The notes beneath the pieces are model-generated. The model worked only from the letters and a program-made list of their open reading frames with translations. It was not told the DNA's origin and made no database searches. This document shows, in pieces, positions 30,075-41,490 of a stretch of 64,000 nt of DNA. The position numbers were made by a program, and so were the translations under genes. This DNA comes from Odiellus spinosus (Eukaryota > Arthropoda > Arachnida > Opiliones > Phalangiidae): assembly GCA_963920705.1 (NCBI GenBank), contig OY987230.1, positions 3,782,001 through 3,846,000 on the forward strand, written 5' to 3'. Each line of letters begins with the position of its first letter. Within the stretch, counting starts at the first letter, position 1.

Positions 30075-32025
30075 TCTACAGAACTTGGCTGTAGTAGTAG
30101 CGCTTGTCTTTCTTCTGAACAACTTTCCTTTTCCTACGTTTCAATATAGAAAACGATGCTCGGTAAAAGATACCTCTTGTATCAGACCCTAGTTCCTGAT
30201 TTCGGAAGATCCAAAGTTAATTATCCATCTCTACCTCCGTAGTTTGATTTCTACGACATAGACGGGGGAATAAATTTGTACAAAATGAAAGGCTTAAGGT
30301 ATTCTGACTGTCACGGAAGTGGTCTAAAATTGAACAGTTTTTCTTTGAATTGAAAATGTTTCGGGATCTACCCCTTGTACAAGGGGAGTGTTTTTAGGTT
30401 TGGGGAGAGCTTTTTTGAAATGAAAACCATATTTTCTCTTTTGCCGGTGTTCAGACGCGTGCGTGGTTCTAAAGACTTTTCACAGATGACCGTGACATCC
30501 CACCATTTTCGCGAGAACAAAAATTTCTCTATAGGCCTAAATCACCTTTATCCCATTGGTTAGGAGGTAATGGCGGCCCCAGTCGACATTATACGGCACA
30601 AAGTCGTTGAAATCAACGTCTTAACCAGACACAAATACCTCTCATAGCGCCTCAACTCCATACTTAGAGATATTAATAGGCTTAGTATATTACGCAGTGA
30701 TTTGTATATGGCGAACGAATTTTAAGACGGAAGAAATCTTTTAGCGAGAAACACCATTACGACAATACGACACTTTAATTATTAATTAACAAATAATAAT
30801 AATATAATATAAATATCAAAGAGTGTTTTCATTTGGCGAAAGAATTGAGGGTCAATGTTAATGCGGAAGTTTTCAGTGTTTAGGCCACATTTTAAGGGGC
30901 GGATCAGGATTTAATCGAAATTAATTTAAATTAAAATTTGGAAATTTCAAATCCATTCTCTCCATTTTCCATTGGTCATAGAATATTTTGAATATTTTTA
31001 AGTTACCGGAACTGTCCCCTTATTTTCCTCGGGCGAAACCGGGGCAACCGAATATACCGCTGGTTTATTTGTTTCGCCATCAATTGACGTCATCAACGTC
31101 ATTTCGAGAGAGCCAATTTAAGATATCGCATTTTGATCCATTGGCCGGCAATTCGTAGTCAAATATTCTTTCCATATTAACGTATACGAGTTCCCGATTT
31201 CGTACAAGTTCGTCGTCTCTCTTTTTACCTCGTATTCGATATAATAACGTTATTTTTGGAAGCCGCAATGGAATTGGAATTGTATGATAAGAAAATAAAG
31301 AATTTGCAAAAATAATCACCGACTTTGTCGATGTATCCCGGATTAGCGAGTGGCACGCCTCGTTTTCTTATTATATACCAATATGGCGAAGGTTTATTTG
31401 AAATTCAATTAAGATTACGCTTGTCAAGTTCCGATTGCCCGTGGTGCCAATTTTACGAAATTTGCGCTAACTCGGTGAAGCGTCGAATAAAATTTTTATT
31501 TTTTTGTTTAAACAAAATATTTCTTTATCGAAAATGAGGGACGATCCTTTGAACAAGAACTTTTTCACTAAAAAACGTATTTTTTAGGTAATATTTTTAT
31601 TTTGCCTATCTCTATTTCTAGCCGAGCGAGACTCGATGTTAAAACTACGTGATTAAAACGCGGCTAAACGAGAATCGATTGTTATGAACGTTAGAAGAAG
31701 TTTAATCTCGAAAGTAGTCTATAGCAATGATGGGCATGCTTAGCCAAGGGAAGGTTAGCGAAGCACTTCGCAAGCCATCCACTGTACTAAATTCCGTGAT
31801 GCATGCCCATCAATGATGTATAGGTATTCAATGATTAGTGATTCGCCAAATGATTCGCGTTTTAATTCTACCCTAATTCTCGTCGACACCCACGCCAAAG
31901 AACAATCGTTTCTTCACGACGCGTCACCAACTAACTTCTGAGATAATCAACGAATAAAAAATAATCTCGCCGAAACGAGCGGCTCCAATCAGTTTTCGAG
32001 AATGCGGCTATCGATTGTAGTTTTG
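30075..32025. other. Stretch without a gene; 85-bp miniature inverted repeat at 31728-31812
   Basis: TGATGGGCATGC at 31728 and its complement at 31801-31812 bracket 85 bases. Open frames at 31080-31319 (minus) and 31325-31537 (plus) lack motifs. Confidence 0.4.
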
Positions 32026-32319
32026 ATTTATTACAAGATGGTGAAGTCCATAGGAATAGCTAGACCCCGACATTGTAAAAGAGGCTACAACAAAAGATGC
32101 TATAAGAGGGGGTGTGCATGCATAAACGCTCTTTAAACAATTTGAATGGCGTCTCGAGTTTTCTTTAAACACGAAGTTGCGTAAATTTCCTGAGCCGACT
32201 ATATGACTCGAGCTTTTTTTATGCGATATATTGGAAAAGACGTACATTCGAATATCCCCCCTTGTGAGCAAACTCGCAGTCATTGCAAACTCAAATCATG
32301 TTTTTCGAATCCATGTTTT

Positions 32320-32585
32320 TCATTACAGACATACTCGAGCCACACACGCATAGGCTCCCTTTTTATTTCGTTCGCGACGACTTGTTTTCTTTTTTTGAGT
32401 TTTCATTACTGGCAGACTAGAACCGAAACATTCATAAGCTACCTTTTTATCTCGTTCGCGACGACCCCTTATTAACGACGACTTGTTTGTTGTTTTTGAG
32501 GTTTCATTACTAGCAGACTCGAACCGAAACATTTATAAGCTACCTTTTTATCTCGTTCGCGACGACCCCTTATTAAAGACGGCTT
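32320..32585. repeat. Tandem repeat, units of 84-101 bases
   Basis: Three occurrences of a TTTTTATCTCGTTCGCGACGA word, each with a TTTCATTACT...CAGACT segment. Confidence 0.8.
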
Positions 32586-32812
32586 GTATTGTGTATCTAT
32601 GAAAATATAAGGAGTTTTTCGCTTATATTTAACCAAGTACCCGTGGTAACCCGGATCAGCGTCTAACACTCGATCGTAAAGCTTTGCGGCATCGAGCGCG
32701 GCGTGGTTTTTTCGGGAGACCACTTGGTGGAAAATCGATTTCTTAAAAGAAATAGATATTTTAAATTTGTCTCGGACATCACGCCTTGACGTCTGGTAAG
32801 AGACGAAGGTTT

Positions 32813-32856
32813 TTTCGATTCGATATCGAATCGGAAAAAAACCTTCGTCACACATA
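32813..32856. repeat. Near-perfect palindrome
   Basis: CGAAGGTTTTTTCGATTCG and its inverted partner meet at ATAT. Confidence 0.85.
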
Positions 32857-33424
32857 TACATATAAGAAACGGAGTTTTTTCGATTCGATGACGTATTTCG
32901 ACTTCTTGCACGACATTAATACATTAATACATTCAAAATGAAAATGTCAATAATATAAAATTCATTTGTCTTTCCTGATATATCACGTAGTTTATTTCTG
33001 GAACCTAATTAAGCATAATTTCCGTACGAAAGGTAGTTTACTTGAACCGGATTTGAGTACTTTTACGAAAAAGACCAGACAAAAGCGACATTATTACTCA
33101 AAATGCCAGAAGGCGCAGAATCAACCGTAAGCTCTAAATTCAACGAAATCAGGCGACCATACCACGATGACGTAGTCGCGTGGAACTTTGATTTTAAACA
33201 TTTCGAAAATGGGCGACTATAAAATAGGTTTTTTTTTTAGTGTGGCGGTAGTTTTGTTGCACGCCGCGTACGTACGTAAATGAATTGAATGTTTTTTGAA
33301 GGCTACTCGAGTCACGTTTGGTGTTGATGAAAAATGCGCGCCGCTCGCATTAAAGTCCATTTCACTCTTCCTCGAGTTAAACTCAATACCATTTGCTCTC
33401 TTTTGACTCGTACTTAGGTTCGAT

Positions 33425-33793
33425 TAAAGAACAACCCAAACGGCCCATAGGAATTTGGGTAACGTAATGTTAGAATTTTTTGTTTCGCCACTGGTAAAAT
33501 TTTATTGTGATAGTAAACTACGGTTGTGTCCTCACCTTTCTACCACAAAAATAATCATTTAACCATTATAGTCTGCGAATACAAATCAATTGACGTTTAG
33601 CTCGATAATGTTCAAGATAGGCCACATCGTTGGATTCGACAATGGAGTAGACTGTCTTCCCCCACCTGAAATCAGTTGAAATTTTGAATATTAGTAGACA
33701 CACTATAGATAAAGATTCTGGGAAAATATCGATTTGTAACTGCCATGGGATTTTTCTCAGCAACGATTTATATTACCCAGAATTTTGACATAA
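33425..33793 (-). pseudogene. Inverted copy of the last exon and 3' UTR of 28105-28485
   Basis: The minus strand repeats the end of the previous exon, the 111-base intron, the last exon (WGKTVYSIVESNDVAYLEHY, stop at 33566) and the AATAAA region. The intron is kept, so this was a DNA-level duplication and not a retrocopy. The upstream exon is cut off, so the copy is a fragment. Confidence 0.75.
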
Positions 33794-33799
33794 TAAGTT

Positions 33800-34795
33800 A
33801 TAAGGGAATTTAAAGCGTTATGAGAATTGATCGTATGCGCGTTTTGGTAACTGTAGTTGGATTAACTGGAATAAATGTAGGTTATGTCTCTGGAAAGACG
33901 GCGTCTTCTTTATTGATCGACTATCATTTCACCCGCTTTTCGGGCAAAAGCTTAGAAGTGGACGAATAGAGCTAAAGCACTTTTTTTTAATAGCGTATGA
34001 TTGTAAGTGTCCGCGCTCGAAACGGATAAGATCCCGTCGTACGCGAAGCCAGCTTCTATACGATTCCTAAACGGGAACCGGTCAATTTAACGTGCGTAAT
34101 CACTTTACCGTTTCCAATTCATTGTACATCCATTATTATCGTTTCCCTGTTGACCATAAACCACATTAACGTCACAATTAATCGTAACATATTTTACCGT
34201 AACTTTATTTACCGTGTTAAGTTTTAACGTACACAAGGTATAGTAAAGATTTTAAGGTTAGGTTATCACTCAAAACTAGCTTAACCCTTCAACCAGTTAA
34301 TCCCTCGAGCTAGCAAGTTGGTCTCCTTTAACTGTTATGTTAGTTAATCCCTCGAACAAGCCCATCCCCCCGACTGATTAAAACATCGGGTTAGCCAGTT
34401 TTACTACTCGATATATTTCAATATTATAAAAGTAAACAGTAAAACATGCATTTTGAAAGAATTTCAGCAATATCAAGATGATTTTGACCCTGTTTGTTGA
34501 TATGCTAGCCGGCGGTTTTGGTAAAAAATAGTATAAATCTAAAAATTGCAATTGAATATACTATTTTAAATATCCTGAATTCCATAAAAGTTTAAAAAAC
34601 TTAAAATGCCAATAAAATGCTTATAAAGTTTTCATAGATATGAGCAGTGGGGAATTTTACCTTTCCATGAAGTTAATACGTGAAGCCAATATGTTTACAA
34701 TTTCGTATATACAGGGTGGCTCGGATCAAAAAACTCAATAAGTTCTAAGGAAGGATAAAATAACATTGAGCGTGTTCGTCTGGCGCGTGTTAAAC
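33800..34795. other. Stretch without a gene; fragments of repeat families
   Basis: 34255-34390 carries GTTAGTTAATCCCTCGA words, the inverse of the repeats at 54410-54680. At 34704 a TACAGGGTGGCTCGG word resembles a mariner end, but no partner was found. Confidence 0.4.
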
Positions 34796-34804
34796 TAATT
34801 CATT

Positions 34805-35239
34805 TTGTTCAAACTCGAGCTTGAAGAAAACAAGAAACGAGCCATGTTCCTGACCGTGATAGGAGGACCAACGTACAGCTTGGTAAGAGGCCTGATAGCA
34901 CCGGTTAAACTCACTGACAAAACCACGTCGGAACTGATAGCCATCCGGACGGAACACCTAAATCCAAGTCTATCAGAAATCATGGAAACCTTCAAATTCC
35001 TAAATCGCAACCACCTACCAGGAGAATCTACAACAACATACTTTTCCGAGCTAAGAAAAATGACAGAACATTGTAATTTCGGACAATTCATGAACCGGAT
35101 GCTCAGAGACAGGCTCATATGCGGCATTCAAGACGAAATCATTCAAAACAGATTACTGACCGAGAAAAAAATCCTTACAGGAAGCCCTAGTGATAGCTCA
35201 AACAATTCAAACAGCAACGCACAACACAAAGGAAATTAG
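34805..35239 (+). pseudogene. Gypsy Gag fragment
   Basis: KFLNRNHLPGESTTTYFSEL and LRDRLICGIQDEIIQNRLL are typical of the retrotransposon Gag capsid region. The N-terminus is missing, and the frame breaks after LTEKKIL. The next frame leads to the zinc knuckle. Confidence 0.8.
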
Positions 35240-35395
35240 AAGACAGAAGGAAGTCCAAGCGGAACCGATAAACAAAATCTTTCAACCAAGGCAAGAGTCA
35301 CATCAGGGCGGCAAGAAAATCACGCCCCATGCCAGAAAACAAACGTATCCGCCCAAGACCACCAAGTCACACATTGTCCATACTTAGATTATACG

Positions 35396-35437
35396 TGCCA
35401 CGGATGTGGACAAAAAGGACACCTTCGGAAAGCTTGT
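35396..35437 (+). pseudogene. Gypsy Gag CCHC zinc knuckle
   Basis: CHGCGQKGHLRKAC has exact CX2CX4HX4C spacing, for binding the element's RNA. It lies in a different frame from the capsid part. Confidence 0.85.
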
Positions 35438-35518
35438 CGGCGCACGACAAAGAGGGACAAAATTCACAACATATTACCGAGCGCCCAAGAAAATCACGAG
35501 ACACCAAGCGAGTATCAA

Positions 35519-35962
35519 TTGTTTCACATCAAAAAAGAGGGACAAGGTCATCAGAACAAGGCAATGGAGCCAATCAAGGTTGCATGCAAGATCAATCAGA
35601 CTCTCACACACATGGAAGTAGATAGAGGCTCGGCTTACACCTTGATGCCAGCAGAGAAATTTGAACAAAATAAAAATAAAAACTACGCATTGAAACCATT
35701 CTACAACAACTTAACCTCCTTCTTCGGCCATAGAGTCCAAGTACTAGGAAGTATTGAGGTTGAAGCAAAGTTGGGAAGTCGCACAGCTATTCTACCGTTA
35801 CTATTATACGAGGGCCACGGGCCAACATTAATGAGAAGACAATGGATCTTTTCCAAACTGGACGAGCTCGGATGGATAGAGGAAAAACAAAATACGAACA
35901 TTGGCCACATCGACAGCGGAGACCAGGCACTAAACCAAGTTCTGCAGAAATATCAAGAATAA
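35519..35962 (+). pseudogene. Gypsy aspartic protease, altered active site
   Basis: MEVDRGSAYTLMP occupies the active-site loop, where the family has Asp-Ser/Thr-Gly; the middle residue is Arg, which should abolish activity. The flap and the second half (GSIEVEAKLGSRTAILPLLL) are recognisable. The frame runs on towards the reverse transcriptase N-terminus and stops at 35962. Confidence 0.75.
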
Positions 35963-36059
35963 TTTACACCTGCTTGGGGTTATTAAAAGATGTCAAGGTT
36001 CACCTCCACGTCAAACCAGGATCGAACCAAAATTTTGCAAGGCGAGACCTGTACCATGC

Positions 36060-36609
36060 GCGATGCGTGAAAAGTTGGATGACGAACTCAAAAGACTAGA
36101 AAAAGCGGGCATAATCACCATACGCGGAGTTCGCAGCACCAATAGTTCCATTGTTAAAACCAAACAAGACGCTCAGGGTCTGTGGGCACTACAAGGTGAC
36201 GGTGAATCCAGCAATAGAAGTTGAACAATACCCGCTACCGAGGGCAGAAGACGTGTTTAGCGAGATGACGGGAAGCAAATTCTTCTCAAAATTGGATTTG
36301 CGTGAAGCTTATACGCAATTGGAGCTAGACGAAGAATCAAAAAAGGTGGTAGTCATAAACACGCACAAAGGACTATACCAACCTAACAGTTTGCCATACG
36401 GGGTAGCTTCCGCATCAGCGTTGTTCCAGGGACACATAGAAACGGTAGTACAAGGACTGAAGGGCACAGCAGTTTTCCAGGATGACATAGCAATCGGAGG
36501 TCGCACGATATCAGAACACGTAGAAAGAGTATATAAAGTCCTTGAGGCATTATCCAGAGCCGGATTAAAACTAAGACAAGAGAAATGCAGTTCCTCAAAA
36601 GATCGATAG
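36060..36609 (+). pseudogene. Gypsy reverse transcriptase
   Basis: PLLKPNKTLRVCGHYKVTVN, FFSKLDLREAYTQLELDEES (first Asp), LPYGVASASALFQ and VFQDDIAIGG (the Asp pair) are in order. CGHYK has His where Asp is usual. The first part (36000-36150) is in other frames. The palm active-site Asp residues are present. Confidence 0.85.
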
Positions 36610-37306
36610 ACATTTTAGGACATCGCATAGACGAAGAAGGACTCCACCCAATGGAAGATAAAATGAAAGCAGTTGCAGAAGCCCCGGAGCCACAGAGTGT
36701 GGATCAGCTCAGATCATTTCTGGGATTACTGGGATATTATCGAAAATTTATCCCAAATATATCAACTAGACTAGCGGCACTACATAGACAATTGGAAAAA
36801 GGACAAGAATGGGAATGGACGAATGACCAGCGAAAAGCATTTAATGACGCCAAAACAGCTCTTAAGACATCCAACTTACTCGTCCATTACGACCAGAACA
36901 AAGCAATTGTCCTTGCGTGCGACGCGTCACCATATGGCATAGGGGCGGTAATTTCCCACCTGGACGAGAAAGAACGCGAAAGACCAATCGCATTTTCGTC
37001 CAGAAAGAGGAGGCGCTGGCGATAGTATACGGAGTGGCCAAATTCAAGACATATCTTCTGGGCAGGACATTTACGCTTTTAACCGACCACCAACCACTGA
37101 TAACATTATTTTCTGAAAACAAAAACATTCCGGTCATGGCAGCTGCTAGAATTCAAAGATGGGCCCTAACACTCTCGGCCCACCATTACGAAATTAGATA
37201 CAAAAAAGCAACTTCATGCCAACGCAGATGCCCTAAGCCGACTCCCACTTCAAACGCAAGAATTCGTGGTCCCAATGCCGGAAGAACACGTATTTTCCAT
37301 ATCTGA
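36585..37306 (+). pseudogene. Gypsy RT connection and RNase H
   Basis: SIDILGHRIDEEGLHP and LRSFLGLLGYYRKFIPN are the RT thumb region; VLACDASPYGIGAVISH holds the RNase H Asp; LLTDHQPLITLF follows in the next frame. There is a frame change near 36950-37020 and another after HYEIRY. Confidence 0.85.
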
Positions 37307-38232
37307 ATTCAGGGATTCATTTTACATCACAACGCCAATGATACGAAAGGCGACCGCAATGGACCCAACGCTAAGCCAAGTACTCAGATTCACCAAAGTT
37401 GGCTGGCCTTCATTAAACTCAAAAGACTTAGAGCCATATCAAAAACCGAAAGATGAATTGACCACAGTAGACGATATCTTACTGTGGAACAACAGGGTGG
37501 TAGTACCGAAAGAATACCAAGAAGAAATGGAGCTAAACAGTACACATCAAGGCATGACTAGAATGAAAGCATTGGCCCGCTCGAAAGTATGGTGGCAAGG
37601 ATTAGACACACAATTGGAAGAAATAGTGAAGACATGTCAAGTCTGTCAGGAAGAAGCGCCCATGCCCCCCAAAGAACTTCTCATCTTGGACCGAAACAGA
37701 CTCGCCGTGGTCAAGAATTCACGTAGATTTTGCCGGTCCAATAGAAGGAAAAGTGTTACTAGTGGTCGTGGACGCGCACAGTAAATGGGTAGATGTAGCA
37801 GTTTGCGCCATGACATCAACAGTAGTAGTGACGTCAGCCTTACGTCATATGTTTGCCAGATTTGGGCTACCACATACTATCGTGTCAGACAACGCCACCT
37901 GCTTTACCAGCAGCGACTTCAAAGAATTTACCAGCAGAAACGGAATGCAACACATACTCACGGCACCGTATCACCCTCAGTCAAATGGACTGGCTGAGCG
38001 CAATGTGAGAACACTCAAAGGGTCCATAAAAAATTTAACGGGGAAAGCGTCGGAAACAATCACGATAGTAGAAAACGGCATTAAAGAAAACCGTAATGGC
38101 AGTCTAGAAACGAGAGTAGCGAGATTCCTGATTAACTATAGAAGAACACCAACATCGGAAGGGAAATCGCCTGCAGAATTAATGCTAGGAAGACCCATAA
38201 GAACTTTAACGGACATCACTTTTGATTGTTAA
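37266..38232 (+). pseudogene. Gypsy integrase, N-terminal and core domains
   Basis: Zinc-binding part: the first His position is Asn (ELNSTHQG), followed by a normal CQVCQ. Core: VVDAHSKWVDV (Asp), IVSDNATCF (Asp) and NGLAERNVRTLK (Glu) with 35 residues between the last two, the DD35E rule. A frame change lies near 37720 between the two domains. The core is cut at 38216 by retroposon G, and the stop at 38232 comes from that insert. Confidence 0.85.
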
Positions 38233-38674
38233 GGGGGTGCACCGTGCTGGGTAGCACATAACACCCCCGCCAATCCGTGCGGCTGCATCATTTGTCCCTA
38301 AAGTGCCGCACGCGAAACCGTGCCCGGAACGGGTAACAAGGCCAAACAGCGGGAACCGAAGAACCCCAGACCAGTGCTCCCGCACACACGTGAGGAGGCT
38401 AAGGCAGCAGAAGGAAAGGTATATGGCTTGGCGACCAGAACCCACACAGCAGTGCCATACGGCCCCCGTAATGGAACCGTGACCCAACAAGACCGACTCA
38501 AAGGCAGAGGGAGCTGCCAGGGCCCAGGACGGGCCCCGCGAGTCGGCTGGGTGTGGGCGAGACGGCCGTGTTCCAATTCGCGGAACTAGGACGGATCCTA
38601 GAACTCGGGCCCCCTCACCACGACAAGGATGGAACACTACCCCACCCTGCGCACGGACAGGTGGGGGGGAGGGG
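38216..38674 (-). mobile_element. GC-rich retroposon G, copy 2
   Basis: A 459-base insert in the gypsy integrase, flanked by GAACTTTAACGGACA (38201-38215 and 38675-38689), a 15-base duplication. It matches the copy at 23703-24084 throughout. One end is a G-run and the other carries CAATCAAA (minus strand). It interrupts a gypsy frame that resumes on the far side, so the insertion is younger than the gypsy. Confidence 0.9.
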
Positions 38675-38689
38675 GAACTTTAACGGACA

Positions 38690-38783
38690 CCTTTCATCCA
38701 AAAGACAGCAAAGCAACGGAACCACGAGAAGTAAATAAAACTGCATATTTCAAAGAAGGAGAACCAGTGTTAATTCGGTGAAA
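38690..38783 (+). pseudogene. Gypsy integrase C-terminal fragment
   Basis: TAYFKEGEPVLIR resembles the small barrel at the end of gypsy integrase. It continues the frame broken by retroposon G and ends at a stop near 38781. Confidence 0.6.
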
Positions 38784-38802
38784 TGTTGCTCTAGAGAGCA
38801 AA

Positions 38803-39024
38803 TTACTTGGGCCCTAAAGCAAATTTCCTGCCGGCATTCTTCCCAGTAAGGGTTGAGAACGCCAAAAAAACCATGGCCACTAATATAGTTATTAGAGTGC
38901 CGCTGTTTTTAAATTTGAAATCTTCAGTTATATCAACTCTGCTATTACACTCAGTTTCTTCACATTGCAGTCTAAACAGCAGCTGGTTCAGTTGGCTCTC
39001 AAACACAATGAATTTTTTCTTCCA
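38803..39024 (-). CDS. Candidate last exon with a membrane segment
   Basis: Open from an acceptor-like AAAATAG (39031-39025) to a stop at 38803: FESQLNQLLFRLQCEETECN, a charged stretch, then the hydrophobic GTLITILVAMVFLAFSTLT, which would span a membrane, and a short basic tail. The arrangement suits a tail-anchored or single-pass protein. The gypsy element ends just before it. Joining to the frame upstream (39096-39605) needs an unconfirmed splice. No family recognised. Confidence 0.35.
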   Translation of the reverse strand, partial: WKKKFIVFESQLNQLLFRLQCEETECNSRVDITEDFKFKNSGTLITILVAMVFLAFSTLTGKNAGRKFALGPK

Positions 39025-39095
39025 CTATTTTCTTGGGAATAGACTTTGGATGGGGTGAATAGTTAGACTATGTAGCCGAGCTTATTAGACTAGGT

Positions 39096-39605
39096 TCATA
39101 ATAACCTAGTCTTGGAGATGGCTCGGAAATTACACTTATAGATTCGGGCGATGCATCTTTTTCTGGATAATGTACCATCAGTGATGGAGTTGCCTGGGCT
39201 TTTTTCGGGAAGGAAATGTATAGTTTTAGGGGTACTATAAGACGGTGGCGATGAGTATTTAAAATCTAACACTGGCACTAGATTATCATAGTTGATAATA
39301 TTAGCACTTGCGGAGTAACTATGATCTTTTGCCACTGCAACAATGGTTTGTTGCATCAGAGCTAGTATTTCCAGTTTTATTTCCTCTTCCGTACAGGTTT
39401 CGGTAGTGGTGTCAGTTTTAAAGCAAGCAGTCCGAGTTTTAATTGTAGTACATTTTGTTCCAAAACTTGCTTCAGTTTGAATACCAATTTCCAAAGTTTT
39501 GGGCTGGGCAATCATTATTTCAGTCGTATCAATTGCTGGAAACTGTTCTTCTTGCGCGACACTTGGAGGTATCTTGTTGCTATAGATCCAGGATTTAGTG
39601 TAAAC
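39096..39605 (-). CDS. Candidate exon of an unknown protein
   Basis: Open on the minus strand from an acceptor-like ATCTATAG near 39583 (and slightly beyond) for about 165 codons. It is polar and Thr/Glu-rich, with an internal near-repeat (IGIQTEASFGTKC, TRTACFKTDTTTETC), and a likely helix EEEIKLEILALMQQTIVAV. Composition looks like real coding sequence. The final 20 residues (IYKCNFRAISKTRLL) may run into an intron. A membrane-segment frame follows downstream on the same strand. Confidence 0.35.
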   Translation of the reverse strand, partial: VYTKSWIYSNKIPPSVAQEEQFPAIDTTEIMIAQPKTLEIGIQTEASFGTKCTTIKTRTACFKTDTTTETCTEEEIKLEILALMQQTIVAVAKDHSYSASANIINYDNLVPVLDFKYSSPPSYSTPKTIHFLPEKSPGNSITDGTLSRKRCIARIYKCNFRAISKTRLL

Positions 39606-39913
39606 ATTTGTTTAGAAAAAATTGGGCCATATTCAACATTATTACAGTATTCAGGAGTATTAGAATCTAAAAAGTACAACTTTAATCACGCAATGCAAAG
39701 GTAACAAGTTGGGAAAACAAAATATAACCTCCCCGACCCCGACGTTAAGGTAACTTAACCTAACCTAACCTTACCTAAAATAAAAGATGAAAAGAAATGT
39801 AGAGTAGTGGAAGAGTAGAAGAAACAGCGTGCATTTCAATCACCTATTTCCCATCTAGGTTACGGAGTATAAGTATTTTCCCTTAACCTCAAGGATTCAG
39901 AGAATGCAAAAGA

Positions 39914-40111
39914 GTGTCCTGCGTTACCCATAATTATATGCGGCAGGTGGTAGACTTCTTAATATACACACCAAATGAAATGTCCTGCGTTACCCATAAT
40001 TATATGCGGCAGGGAATAGATTTCTTAATAGACACACCGAATGATATGTCCTGCGTTACCCATAATTATATGCGGCAGGGCATAGATTTCTTAATAGACA
40101 CACCAAATGAA
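39914..40111 (+). repeat. Three 66-bp tandem repeats in one open frame
   Basis: Units start at 39914, 39980 and 40046. The unit length is a multiple of three, and the frame is open through all of them: each codes for SCVTHNYMRQ, then DFLI and TPN. Differences between units change few residues. It ends directly before family F copy 5. Confidence 0.85.
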
Positions 40112-41419
40112 ATGTTTATTTTATAAGTAAAAATGTAAAATACAAGTTCTTGTACTATAAATTAACACTTGAGTATAGGCTGTACTGTGTGATTATCTTT
40201 GATAATCCACTGATTTGATAAGACGAAGAATTTAGTCTGGGATGGCAAGGAAGACAAGGAATGAAAACGACGAAGATATGGTAGCAAGTTCCTCTTGGAC
40301 AAACCAAGGAATATTGTAGACTGAATGTTCCATTTACAACCCATTGTCGGTAGATGATTGGTAATTACTTCCGGTACAATTTTCGTCTGAAATTTTTGAT
40401 TTGACGTGCTAATAGAGGACCATTACTGATATTCTCATCATACAAGTGATCCCAGTCAATGGAAGAATCCAAGGATTGAGCTGGTTGAGAGGTTATTTTC
40501 CAAACCGGTTACAAGACGTTAGCTTGCACTCCTATGATAAAAAAATATCTTAAAAGACTGAAAGTAGACTAATTTCCATACCGTTAGAATAGCCCCTTTT
40601 ATGTTTACAATTACGAGGCCGTATGAAGAACTGCCGAGCTTTTACTGACTGTAGGTATCTCATATGTCGAGTCCGAAAACATTAACTTCTTGCACATTTC
40701 AATTCTTCGTAGCCGGGCCGTCTCTTTCTTGTGATAAATGAAAGCCGTGTCGCTGCTCTGTTGACTTCAAATGGTGATAACATTCTATGCTGGTTGATTA
40801 TCTCCCTTAAGTCATTATAGCTCTCTTTTGTCTGGTCTGGCCTCGTCTCCTCTCGTCTCGAAGATCACTGTACACGGCTTATTTCGATTATGAAAAAAAT
40901 AGGAAATGTTTCTTGGTTTTATAGTGGAGAAAACTGAAGCCTATTTTTTTTTTCCAGCATCAGATGTCCATTTTTTCTTCAAAATTGTTGTTTTTTAAAC
41001 ACGGGAAACCTACTGTACTTTTGTTCAAGGAGAGTTTTCACCACTATCATTTTTCTTAAGAGGTTTAACATTTTGTATCAATCCGCCTCAGCTTTAAATC
41101 TTATATCATTTCTATTTTGGATGCCCGTGTAAACGTACCTTTATTTAGATTCTTAAATCCACCCCAAGTTTGCAGAAAGCCTTAGCCTATACTGCCCGTT
41201 ATACCTTTGCTTTTTGGACTAAATGATATATGGAAAACAGCTTAGCGCGTGTTGCCAACTAAAGCTGGTATTAAACGGTCAAATTTCACTAAATTTTTGG
41301 ACAATTTCTTAAATATCTTCTAAACTATCTCGAATTTTAAATTAATTTTTCAACTGAATTATTAATTAGATTAAGTTTAACCATTTTGATATTTTTAATT
41401 ATAAAATAAATTAATATTG

Positions 41420-41490
41420 CGTTTCATTTACCTAAACGATATCACACCATAAGGCTCATTTGCATTCACTTCATTAAGGTAGTATATAAA
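41420..41490 (+). promoter_or_regulatory. Family F promoter-like module P4
   Basis: CGTTTCATTTACCT, CCATAAGGCT, TATATAAA at 41483-41490. Confidence 0.5.

Larger units (their letters stand above)
32030..32920 (+). repeat. Family F copy 4, partial, with internal tandem repeats
   Basis: 32030-32190 is the inverse of 61395-61560, and 32870-32920 the inverse of 60430-60480, so the two ends of the family are present in forward orientation. Between them the promoter and minisatellite parts are replaced by other sequence, including a tandem repeat and a palindrome. Confidence 0.6.
34796..38790 (+). mobile_element. Gypsy-type LTR retrotransposon, decayed, LTRs not found
   Basis: Gag, zinc knuckle, protease, reverse transcriptase, RNase H and integrase follow in gypsy order on the plus strand, spread over several frames. 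The 5' LTR and start of gag are missing. The 3' part of integrase is split by retroposon G at 38216-38674. No repeated ends were recognised. Confidence 0.9.

Noticed and set aside
34704..34795. Mariner element suggested by TACAGGGTGGCTCGG
   Set aside because: Only one end-like word; no inverted partner and no transposase nearby.
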